Shown here piece after piece: positions 1 through 10,700 of a stretch of 64,000 nucleotides of DNA; within the stretch, counting starts at the first letter, position 1, and each line of letters opens with the position of its first letter. Source of the stretch: Brachynemurus nebulosus (lineage: Eukaryota; Arthropoda; Insecta; Neuroptera; Myrmeleontidae); contig JAPWDM010000005.1 in assembly GCA_035578155.1 (NCBI GenBank), positions 52,272,454 through 52,336,453 on the forward strand, in the 5' to 3' direction. Made by a program: the position numbers and the translations under genes. A model generated the notes under the pieces. That model made no database searches. It saw nothing but the letters and a program-made list of their open reading frames with translations, and had not been told where the DNA came from.

Positions 1-554
1 CAGTTTTCACCCCCTTCAAACCTTAAATTTTGCCACTATGCAATATCTGTACTATTTATTATTTTAAAATTTAATAAATTTTTTTATACACATTAATGTC
101 CAACCTACATTAATTCAGTTTTGAATAACGACCAATTATTTTTTTTAAAAATTATATTTTTTACGGCTGTTAAAACAAATAACAATTATTTTGTCTAGTA
201 ATCAATTATTTCAGCTACAACCTTTAAAAATTTGCAATTCATATAACTACGATGATTCATTGTTTTTCTTAGCATTTTTCTCCTTTTTAAATTTAAAATG
301 ATGCTGAATGCTAAAATGAGCATGAACGCATATAAGACAGACAAGCTGAGGACATACAGTACAACTCGACTTCACTTTCCATCATACGAACGAGACTGAA
401 TAAAATAAGCAAGCCATAAAATAATATTTGGTTATTCAGTATTTTATTGAAAAATTCGTCAAGTGCGTGTTTTTGACACGCATTAAGTAATGTCACCTCA
501 GTGAAAGTGTTAATTTATGATTTTTTGGCTCGTTTTTTAAGTACAGTGAGAATG
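1..554. other. AT-rich sequence, no gene seen
   Basis: I see no credible coding region, splice-linked exon or RNA gene here. A short open frame at 311-496 on the minus strand has no recognisable domain and typical AT-rich composition. Confidence 0.6.
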
Positions 555-658
555 ACAGCCCTCTTCCGTTTATTCAATATATGCATGTACAACTCTATAA
601 TACAATAAGAATACAGCCCTCTTGCGTTTATTCAATATATGCATGTACAACTCTATAA
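555..658. repeat. two tandem copies of a 58-bp unit
   Basis: The text beginning ACAGCCCTCTT at about 555 recurs at about 613 with one obvious base change (tcc versus tgc), and both copies end AACTCTATAA. It lies just beyond the 3' end of the adjacent LINE fragment. Confidence 0.8.
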
Positions 659-925
659 TTATTATATTATAATGAAAGATTAACGAAAAACGCGACTGCA
701 CTTCAAAAACCCCCAGGCGGAGGAAAAAGTGTCCGTGCAGCGTACCAGGTCAGGTACTTCTAGGTCAGGTATGTAATGTCCGTCATACAGCATCGCCTTC
801 CTGGTCTTCCCTACCTAATAAATCCCCGAACCTCGCTGCAAAACCATGGCAGTGGGAGATTCGAGGGCAGGTCCAATGGATGTTCGAGGACCCGCTCTAA
901 ACGGGGCATGGGCGTTCAAAGGTGT

Positions 926-2533
926 TCATGAACTCCCGGAGAAAGTCGTCTCGTGCGACCGGAGCGTGCGGAGCGTCCCGATAATAACTGCTTTTTGCAT
1001 TGACGCCGCTAACATGCTGGCGTGAGATCTACAAGCCGGAATGATGTTAAGATTGCGCACAAAGGAGTTATGCATACCCCCCAGACATCCGATTATAAGT
1101 ACGACCAAGCGGATAGTATAGCCCGGGTACAGTTGTCGCAGTTCATGTATTAGATCTTGATATTTAATCCTTTTTTGCTCCTCCTTTTCGACTATGTTAG
1201 TTTCCGCCGGAGCAGAGAACTCGATAACATACATAGTCTGAGATGTTAAATCTTGGAGCACAACATCAGGCTTATTGGCGTTCAATTGCCTGGTAGTTGC
1301 AACCGGCATATTCCAAAAGATCTTGCACTTTTGGTTGGCAACAAAGGATTCTACTTCCGCAGGATCGTAGGGCAAGACTGGTGTTTTGTCAACTTCGTAA
1401 TGATGACGAAGATAAAAGTAGAGCACACGCAACGCTGCATTATGGCGATGGATATAGGTGGATTTAGCATAATAAGAACAACCTGAAGTCAGGTGCATTA
1501 AGGTTTCCGGGTATGCTTTGCATGCCCGACACGAGGTACTCGAAACCCCTTTATTACCCATCACATATTTTTGGTGTGTTAAAGTGTTCCACACTCCATC
1601 TTGAGCTGCCATGATAAAGCCCTCCGTTTCCGATTTAAGTCCATTAGCTCTCAAGAAAGCCCAAGTGAGTTCGCTCGAAAGGCCAAGGTTGTCAAGATGA
1701 CGGTAGAACATACCCTGGTGAACTTTGTCGCGATGTTTATTGAGCAGATGTTGTTGCTCGGCTCTCTTGATTGCCGACTTTTGGCGCGACTGTGATAGTG
1801 AAAGAATGTTATCATCACCGTCGCGATTACGCGGATCGAAGGCTAAGCCCAAAATATCGGCGGCACGTTGCGCTGCTGTTAATAAAAATGCGCCTACGCC
1901 AGCAAGCTCGTGATCCCTGACGAGTTGCAATAGCGGGTCTGAACTGTTAAGTACACGACAAGCTGTACCTAAGACTATACGATCATGTAAACGTTCGACT
2001 GACAGGAGCCCCCTCCCCCCTGGTCTCGTGGGAGGTAAAGTCGTTGTGTCGATGCGCGTGGGTGCAAACTACGGTTGATATTCATTATTTTTCGCGTGTC
2101 TCGGTCTAGTTCCTCCAATTCATTCACATTCCACTTAATTGAGCCAAAAGTATATAAAAGGATGGGTATGGCTAACATATTTGTAGCGCTGGTTTTGTTC
2201 TTCGCCGACAATTCGGAACTCCAAATCTGTCGGAGAAGGCGCTTATATCTACTACTTAAGGCGGCCTTCATGTTCTTCACGTCCTGGATGTGACTTTCGC
2301 CAACACCAAGGTACGTATAGGTCGCTCCTTCATCAAGATGTTCTATGATGCTTCCATCCACTAATTGGGCGTGTGAATCAAAATTCGGAACTACACCATG
2401 CTTACAGTGCACCACCGCGCATTTGTCCAGTCCGAACTCCATACCGATCGCGTGCGTGTATTTGTGTGTTAATTTTAGAGCGCAGTTGAGATCACTCTCC
2501 GACGAGGCATACAGTTTTAAGTCATCCATATAA
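926..2533 (-). pseudogene. RT C-terminus plus restriction-like endonuclease, frameshifted
   Basis: The upstream part (2533-1975) begins at the catalytic motif YMDDLKLY, followed by MEFGLDKCAVVH and the thumb region. The downstream part (1930-926) has the knuckle CRACKAYPETLMHLTSGC and the endonuclease motifs KPDVVLQD and VIEFSAPAETN with trailing KEEQKRIKYQDL. This order is the usual one for R2/R4-type LINEs. The two parts are in different frames. The break is at a run of G on the minus strand near 2010-2022: restoring one base would join them. With the missing N-terminus this cannot encode an active protein. Confidence 0.75.
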
Positions 2534-2540
2534 ATTATAT

Positions 2541-2544
2541 TATA

Positions 2545-2575
<31 letters not shown>
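2541..2575. repeat. (TTA)n microsatellite at the LINE 5' junction
   Basis: An uninterrupted TTA run directly borders the truncated reverse transcriptase. It is probably the remnant of the integration target. Confidence 0.85.
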
Positions 2576-2578
<3 letters not shown>

Positions 2579-2782
2579 TTTTCCCCCACTATAATCCCAC
2601 AACGAGATTAATATGTCATCCTTCGGTGACACAAAAATGGCGGATAAGTACATGTATAATTACATGAACTTGTTAGAACATTATACATAAGTGTTTATTT
2701 TGTTTTGTTTTTTTCTCTTTTTTTTTTAAATGCGATATCTAAATTAATTATTAAATTATGAAAACAAGGCAGCGAGAATCAA

Positions 2783-3056
2783 ATATTGCGTGTTCTCTGT
2801 CCCAACCACGTATCTGAAATCTCCCAATTTTTGGACACACAAAAAAAAACGTATTTAAATCTGTTTTCATCACTATGAACTTAAGATTTATGCTAATTAC
2901 ACCCTTTGATGTTGGCCACCTATATATATAAATATATATAGATAAGTATATAATTATATATAAATACAGTATTTAATATAACATTTTTTGTGTGTCCTAA
3001 AACATGTAGTTTTTGATATACGAGGTTGGGACACAGAACGCGCAATATTCTAAATA
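2783..3056. mobile_element. palindromic MITE-like element, about 270 bp
   Basis: The left end (AATATTGCGTGTTCT, then TGTCCCAACCACGTAT) returns inverted at the right end as ATACGAGGTTGGGACACAG then CGCGCAATATT. The inner parts pair too (GGACACACAAAA against TTTTGTGTGTCC), so the unit can fold into one long hairpin. No coding capacity. Confidence 0.6.
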
Positions 3057-3151
3057 ACTTTATGATAAACAAATTCAAAATTTTGTTCGAATTCCTCGGA
3101 CTCTCAAACTGTATCCAAAGTCAAAAAAATAATACTTACGGGCTTCAATAA

Positions 3152-3771
3152 AGGCCGGTTCAGACGCAACGTCTTATTATCTGAACGATAAAACGTTCAT
3201 GCAAGTCGTTCGACAAAATGTACAAAAATTAGCGTATCCACACGTTTCCAACTTATCGTTCAAATTTTAGTTTTACGACGTTTGTTATGGAGGAACATAG
3301 ACTGTCTCCTTCTTAGCCGTTTCATCAATTTCTTTGTATTTTTCTATCAAAACTTCATATGCCTGGACTTTTTATTCCGGTCACTGTACTCTGGGCTTCT
3401 TAACTTACCACAAGCAAGAAAAACTCCGATAAAGTTCAACAAATTCGCACAAAAATTGACGGGAGCACTGACGAAGATCAGACATTATAAAATTCTAATA
3501 TAAAAAACAAAATTAAATGCAAAAAATGTTTAAATTCACGGACACGAAACAACAGAATACTACGATATTATGTAAAAATACTACAAATCGTTTCGATAAA
3601 ACGATGCCCTTTCATAAAATTATGCCTCGCAGCTCAAACTTTCGACTTATCGTACAACATCATTTCCGTCATGCAAAACGTACTTTTTGCGGTCCATACG
3701 CTACGTTTTATCTGAACGACTTGTCTGAATCGACAAATCGTTCAGATAAGACGTTGCGTCTGGACCAGCCT
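3152..3771. mobile_element. non-autonomous PIF/Harbinger-like element, TSD TAA
   Basis: The inverted ends are AGGCCGGTTCAGACGCAACG on the left and, read inverted, AGGCTGGTCCAGACGCAACG on the right. A 3-bp TAA lies on each side (3149-3151 and 3772-3774). Three-base TWA duplications are typical of PIF/Harbinger. The 620-bp interior has no transposase; its short open frames look fortuitous. Confidence 0.7.
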
Positions 3772-4381
3772 TAAGGTGAATCGATCACTTGAAATTTTCA
3801 AAGTTTAGAATTTGAAATTTTAGTATATTATAAAGATATGATGCATTCACTGACACTATTTTGAATAATTTCTGACGTGTAGTTTAGAAGAAATAAATTT
3901 TCAAAGTTAGAATTTTTAACGTATGAGTAAATGCCAAAGAATGATTAGAGGTGAATCAGTGGTATGTATTTAAGTAAGTTGTGTCATTAAAAACCAACTT
4001 TAAGATTTAAAAAACTGAAAGGTATTTTCTTTTATGTTTTTGAATCATTAAAAAACTATTTTGTTTAATATTGGACGTTTAGTTATTGTAATAAATAGAA
4101 AAAAAACTATAAAAATGTAATTTTATACTAATTCACCCGTAATATATTTGTGTACGTGTTAGTTATTATGTGTGCGTACACGTTACTACCAGAATCAAAT
4201 TCATTACTTTTAAAATTATTAAAATTAGAAGATTGAACAATAATCAAATATTAATACTGTTACATGTATTATAAAATTTAACTTATTTTTCTACACATAA
4301 ATTATATTTATTTATAGAGAAAAAAATAGACTTAGTAATACATTTGTCACAAATTTGTCAGTACTGATCGATTCACCTTAA
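3771..4381. mobile_element. TTAA-bounded TIR element
   Basis: It begins TTAAGGTGAATCGATCA and ends with the inverse, TGATCGATTCACCTTAA. TTAA is the piggyBac-type target, so a piggyBac-like MITE is my inference. It abuts the preceding Harbinger-like element, whose TAA duplication overlaps this TTAA. Confidence 0.55.
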
Positions 4382-4772
4382 GTAACCTAACCTATATATA
4401 CTATTAAATAAACAAAAAAATAAAAAATAAATAAATAAAACTATGAACCGCTTCTAACGAATGATGTTACAAACGTTTCTTTGTTTGCACCAAAAATTCC
4501 TGCCCTGAACTGAAAGAAAGTCCATAATATAAAATTATTATATAATAAAAAAACTTCCATAGTTGTTATATAAAATTTATTTTTTAACAGAAAATACATC
4601 CAACTTTAGTAAAGTAAATTACAACAATTTTAAAAATTTAGTTTTTTTTTTAATGTTTTAAAAAACTGCTATACAAAAACGATATATCTCGTTACATACA
4701 ATCTCACTGTAAACATAAATTCGTTTATCCAGTAACATACTATTAAAACAAAACAAAAAAACCTTTGTACTT
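4382..4772. other. AT-rich 3' flank of gene A
   Basis: No gene seen. This should hold the 3' UTR and polyadenylation region of gene A, but I could not fix a poly(A) site. Confidence 0.4.
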
Positions 4773-7700
4773 TTATACCCCTTTCCCATGTTTACTGGTA
4801 TGTACACGTAAATAATGTAAAGTGGTAAAACTATTACCACAAATTTCACATGAAAATAATTTTACACCCGTATGAGTCCGTGCATGTACTTTAAGATCTT
4901 TACTATTTGTAAAACCTTTGTCGCACGCTGTACAAACAAATGGTCTATACCCGGAATGGAATCGTTCATGTATTGTTAAATATCCGCGACTGTTAAATGC
5001 TTTTTCACAATAGCTACACTTATACGGTTTTTCACCGGTATGAGTTCGTCGATGGTTCTTTAATAATTTCGGTCGGTGACAACGATAATCACACTGTTCA
5101 CATTTGAACGGTTTTACGCCCGTGTGAAGACGAATATGTATATTTAAGGCAGTTGGTCCAGGAAACGTACGTCCACAAATGGAACAAAGATGATTTCTCA
5201 CTTTCGTACGCGATTTTCTCTTTCCACCTGCAAATTAAATATATCCATGAAATGATATAGTAATAACAGTTAATACAACTCTTCTTAATCTAAATTTAGT
5301 TACTAACTTAAAGAAGACAAATAAATTAACAAATAACCATTCAACTTGTAAATTAACTTCCCAAGTAAAATAACATTCGGTATAATATAGGAGTATTTTA
5401 AATGTAGATTAATTAGGTTTTTGAAGAAAAATTTTTTTGTCATAAATGGAAAGATCATATATAATTTTTATAAGAAAACTCTTTTTATTTTTCTTTTAAA
5501 CGTAATAATTAAGAAGTTATATTAAATTAAAAATAAATTTTCAAACTTAGAACCGATAACGGGCCGATAGTTCACGAGCGCTTATGTGACGTAATAAAGG
5601 TTATATGGCCTGAACATAGCTACATTAGTGTCTTTTTATTTTCAAATAGATTATAGACCAAGAGCTACTGGCCGATTTGCGATGGTCATTTCAACACGCG
5701 TTAAATTAAGAAGATAGAATCTTGGATACTTACTCTACACAGAAATTCAGTTCTGGCAAGCCTATTCGACTCAATCCAGCCGAATAGGCTTGCCAGAACT
5801 GAATTTTTATGTAGAGTAAGTAGTATCCAAGATCCTATCCTCTCAATTTAACGTGTGTTGAAATGACTATTGCAAATCGGCCAGCAGCTCTCCTACTATT
5901 ATTGTTGCTATTAAATTATTGTTACTATGAAATTATTGTTGCTCTGAAATTCTTGTTTCTATCCAAATTATTGCTTGCTATAAACTTCACTGTCGAGATA
6001 CCGAAACTAAAGAAATATCGAGCTTGTTTTATACCACTTTGTAATAGCAATACAAAAATAAATCTGGAAAAAATGTCCCTCAAGATTTTGAACGTCGAAA
6101 TCAATGAAACAAGCATCAATAATTTTTCCTACTAAATTTTAATAATTTTGACACTTTTGACATATTACCTTTATGACGTCACAGATATCACGATCTTTTG
6201 TAGTGCTGTTTTTAACCAAATGATATTTTTTAAGATTTTTCAAGTTTTAATTAATTTATTATTTCTTATATATCATTTTAAAAAAATTTTTCGTATCGAT
6301 TATCAATATTATTTATGATTCTTCAATTTCAAATATTATCGAGTGCTTGTGAAACACTACTACGTATGACAGACTTTTGTCTGCATTTTAAACACACGTA
6401 GTATTCATATGTTCACTTATCGTTCAGCTAAACTGAAACTTTAAGCACTCGACTTCCTTGGTTAACATAACCAAAAACCACATATGTAAATTAAAAATCA
6501 CAAAGTGATTGAAACAATTATCTGGATCGGCCGTGGTTTTTGGTTATGTTAACCAAGGAAGTCGAGTGCTTAAAGTTTCAGTTTAGCTGAACGATAAGTG
6601 AACATATGAATACTACGTGTGTTTAAAATGCAGACAAAAGTCTGTCATACGTAGTAGTGTTTCACAAGCACTCGATAATATTTGAAATTGAAGAATTGTA
6701 ACTGCTTCTCGCATTATAGAGAGTACATACACATAGGTGGTTGAATGTTGTCTGTATCGGACGCCTACCGAGCAAAGGACCGGTGGTGTAACGGATAGCA
6801 CACCTGGCTAGTTACCAGGAGATCCTGGGTTCGATTCCCGGCCGATCCAGATAATTGTTTCAATCACTTTGTGATTTTTAATTTACATTATTTATGATAA
6901 TTAAAATTGACATAGTGTTTGAAAAATTACCAAACTGGATCGGCTGGGACTCGAACCCGGATCTCTTGGTTACCAGCCAAGCGCCTTACCAACTAGGCCA
7001 CCGATCACTTGTTCGAGTGCCACTCCAATTCAGTAATCAATCAAACACAACCTCTCTCTAATGCGAGACGCAGTTTTATACTTTTTTAATTTCAAATGTT
7101 TCACAGGCACTCGATAACATTTGAAATTAAAAAAGTATTATTTATGATGTAGAATTGAAATAAAATAAAAAAATGATATTTATTTTTTATTCAAAAACCC
7201 AATTGCGTTCGATATCAAGACTAACTTAGTAATTGTATAACTTAAGGGGGTATTCTGGTCTAGAAATTCAAAAAAATCGATTTGTTTGCATAAGTTTAAA
7301 GAAAGAAAAATTGTACAAGGCAGGAATCGCTGATTAAAAAAATGTAAGTATAACACACCATAAATGACTCAGACTGCCCGAAACGAGACTTAAAACTTTA
7401 AACCCGTTTTTCTGGAAACTATGTTTTTTGAAACGGTTGATATGTATGATATCTCAAGTTCCAGTGGACCGATTGCCTTGAAATTATGTACAGAGCTTCT
7501 TATATATTCAAAATTCGTTTGACGAGAAGTTTTTTGAAATTTTTGGAACTACGAACCACAGCTTATTGTGGTAAACCATATTGTATATTAAGTTTTATAT
7601 TAGATATTATTATAGACCAATAAACACATTATATGCAGTTCCGGATTTACCTATAGGTAAATTAGGCAATTGCCAAAGGAATCGCCTTTTTGGAAGGACG

Positions 7701-10700
7701 CATTTATTCAAACTGAAAATATTTGATTCAATTGTTATTCAGAATAAAAATCACGGACATAAAAACATTAATACGAAGTTTCTTCAAGTTAACTTTTGTA
7801 ACTTATTTTTCAATTAACTATTTATAAAAATAACTGGCAACAATTTATCTGTCATTCCATTTCCACTTCAAAAATAATAGTCTCTCTATACTTTCCATAG
7901 TTTTTTTTTAATATTCTCACTACTGGATGTACACTAGGGGCACGCAGGGCTAGTGCCCAGGGAGGCAAAATTTGGAACACGATGTGGCAATTTAACTTTT
8001 TTTCGTCTTATCACTTATCTATTGTAGGAAAAAGTAAAGAAAAGAAATTTTTTTCTCGTCACTTATGTTTTTTTTTTTAGTATAATGTTGATATGATTTT
8101 CTTCCAGGGGCGGCATTTTTTATGGTGCCTAGAGCGGCATTTAGGGTAAATCCGGCCCTGATTATATGTATATAGTCTACAGACTAAGTGTATCAATGAA
8201 TAAATAAAGCTTCCAAATACGCTCAAAATACACCCAACAGCTACTTTGCAGTGCAATAACCGCAGTATCCGTAGTAACCTTTTCAAATAATTGCAGTCGT
8301 CACTCGAGTTATTGACGTTTTAACTGATTGCAGTTTCCCTCAATTTATAGACAAACTATACGTATGTACCACAGACCAGTGAACATATTATATTTTATAT
8401 TATAGAGACATATAATATAAATGTATAATTGAAACAATCAGTTACGACTAAGTTCCGACCTCAATAGTATTCTGTTATATAGTAATTGATTCGTATCCGT
8501 AGTTACACTTTCAAATAATTATTGTCAAAATATAATATTGCTAATAAAATTTTACTTTTTGGAGAAGAAACTGCAAAATTTTGAAAGAAGAAAAGTGGTA
8601 TTCGCTTTATTTTCAAAATACGTACGTATACAAATTACGTCCTGCAATAATTATAGTCGCATTTGCTCAAAAATTGACATTATATTATTTCATTAAATTT
8701 CACCCGCCTCACCCTTGTTACCTGCTTCAAGAAAAGTACCTAGAAACTGGCTTTACGCTTTGTCTAGTAGTATAATCAATATAATATAATAATGTTCATT
8801 GGTCTGTGGTATGTACCCAAGATCATACATACTAAGTATGTGGTACTGTGGCAATGCGTACACACGTATGGTTTGTCTGTAAGTCGAGGTAAACTGCGAG
8901 CAGTGGTAATAAGTTAAAACGTCAATAACTTGAGTGACGCCTGTATTGTCAAAATATAATAATAATGACAATAAAATTTAAGTTTCAACTGAGAAAAAAT
9001 TAAAAAATTAAAATTAGTGGTAAAATGGTAGTGGTATGTATATAAATTAGGTATTGTAATAAATATGGTGCTGTTTACTGAATAATAGGCAGCAGATTAT
9101 GTTCCTCATACCTTACCCCGCTAATTGCGTCAGGAAAACAGCCTACAGACTGGTATTATGCTCTGTCTATAGTACTATAATACAATAGTGTTCATTGGTT
9201 TGTGTATGTTAAGACTTGTACAAAATTTTTACCTAATAACTAAATGTTAGCATTTGTTTTTAATAAATTTTCAGTTTTACATGATATTGAATTCGTATCA
9301 AAATATTATTTATTGCGAATTTCATGTTAATTGGCAATCATGTCATGGCTGTCACATGGTTCTATGACTGCGAAGTCTATCACTAGCTTACAGACTAACA
9401 ATACACTTTTAATATACTAACCTTTTACGACCGACACTTGTTTCTGTGAGGACAAATCTGACTTTTCTTCCGATGTCAATGAAGGATTCTGATCACAAGA
9501 ATGTTGATCCAAAAACACTTTACTAGAAAAATTTTGATTACACTTATCGCACGCATGCGTGACTTGATTTGATTCGCTTGAATGAACTCGTTTATGATTT
9601 TCCAGTCCAACATGAGTTGAAAAACACTAAATAACACCAATTAGTCGAATTACCGATTGATTTCGAATTTCGAACTTACCTTTTTACAAGTTAGGCATTC
9701 ATATTTTTCCATATGAATATTCATATGTAATTCGAGTGCTTTTGTATCTGGAAACCTTTTCAAACATTGTAGACATTGTTGAGGTCGATCACAGTGCTTA
9801 GTTAGTATGTGTCTCTAAACGATTAATTATTTTTATAATACTACAAGTAAATGTAATAATTAAAAATAGGTTTGTTCCAACCGATTATTCTGACAATCAA
9901 ATGGACGTCAGGCGTATACGTGTTACCATAGTAGACCAACCATGGTCTACATGAACTTATCACCGAACTATCAGATTCGTCCCTTGGTTAGTACCATGTA
10001 CAGATTATCAGAGACATGCGCAATGAATATTTGTTAAATTTTTTTCAGTTTGTGTACTTATCTTGTAATTCAATATAACTCATTGTTATTTTTGAAAGCT
10101 GACTACTAAAACTAAATAAATTATTATTTCTTTATTAAAACAAGTTTTAACATTTTAATTTTTGACTGTAATTTTTAGTTTATTTATAAAAATTAATGAT
10201 TTTGAACTGATTGTACAAATCAATTCAGTTTTTAGTAAGAAATTATATAAATTTCAATAAATTATTTCATAGCAATCTTTTATTTTAAAGAACTAATAAT
10301 GAATTTTGAATACTTCAACACAGAATATTATAAAATAAATACTACAAATGACATATTTTAAATGAACATGTTCCATCAATTTCTGATGCGTTCCTTTACT
10401 GGTGCGAAAATGTGACATGCGCATTTAAATTTTCATCAACTAATAAATAAAACTAATTAAAAAAAAAAGATGCGGTAGGAACAAACCTAATAATAATTCG
10501 GACTTAAAGGTATTCGGCGATTATGATTACTATGAATAATTCTCATAATCAAATATGCCAAACATTTTACTTCCGAGGCTACTAAAGTAGCGGAAACATT
10601 GTGATCACTTTTGAATAAAAATTTTTTTCTCTCCAAAATAAAATTTTCTACGCACATTTTACATTTTAGAACTTCCTGAACAATTTTGGTTTGGTGTCTG

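Larger units (their letters stand above)
660..2578 (-). mobile_element. 5'-truncated non-LTR retrotransposon, R4/Dong-like
   Basis: On the minus strand this holds the end of a reverse transcriptase, a C-x2-C-x8-H-x4-C knuckle, a restriction-like endonuclease and a GC-richer 3' tail (about 665-925). The 5' end is cut within the RT, right at the YMDD region, and abuts a (TTA)n microsatellite (2541-2575). The 3' end runs into TAATAT-rich sequence near 655-672. C-terminal endonuclease elements of the R4/Dong group are known to include members that insert into TAA repeats; the (TTA)n junction fits that. Assignment within the group is inference. Confidence 0.7.
7612..9208. mobile_element. old hAT-like element carrying two nested insertions
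   Basis: The left end (GACCAATAAACACATTATATG) and right end (GTGTTCATTGGTTTGTG at about 9208) resemble the termini of the intact 8370-8808 element. Its interior is split by insertions at 7636-8160 and 8370-8808. Segments around 8230-8340 and 8860-8960 match the family interior and pair as an inverted repeat. It lies in the last intron of gene A. Confidence 0.45.

Noticed and set aside
1253..1795. Plus-strand open frames over the LINE fragment
   Set aside because: They are shadows of the minus-strand endonuclease frame, whose motifs are clear.
6777..7007. Two functional tRNA-Thr genes
   Set aside because: The cloverleaves are good, but T at position 37, the unusual GGT anticodon and the shared repeat sequence around them favour tRNA-derived repeats. 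I list them with low confidence.
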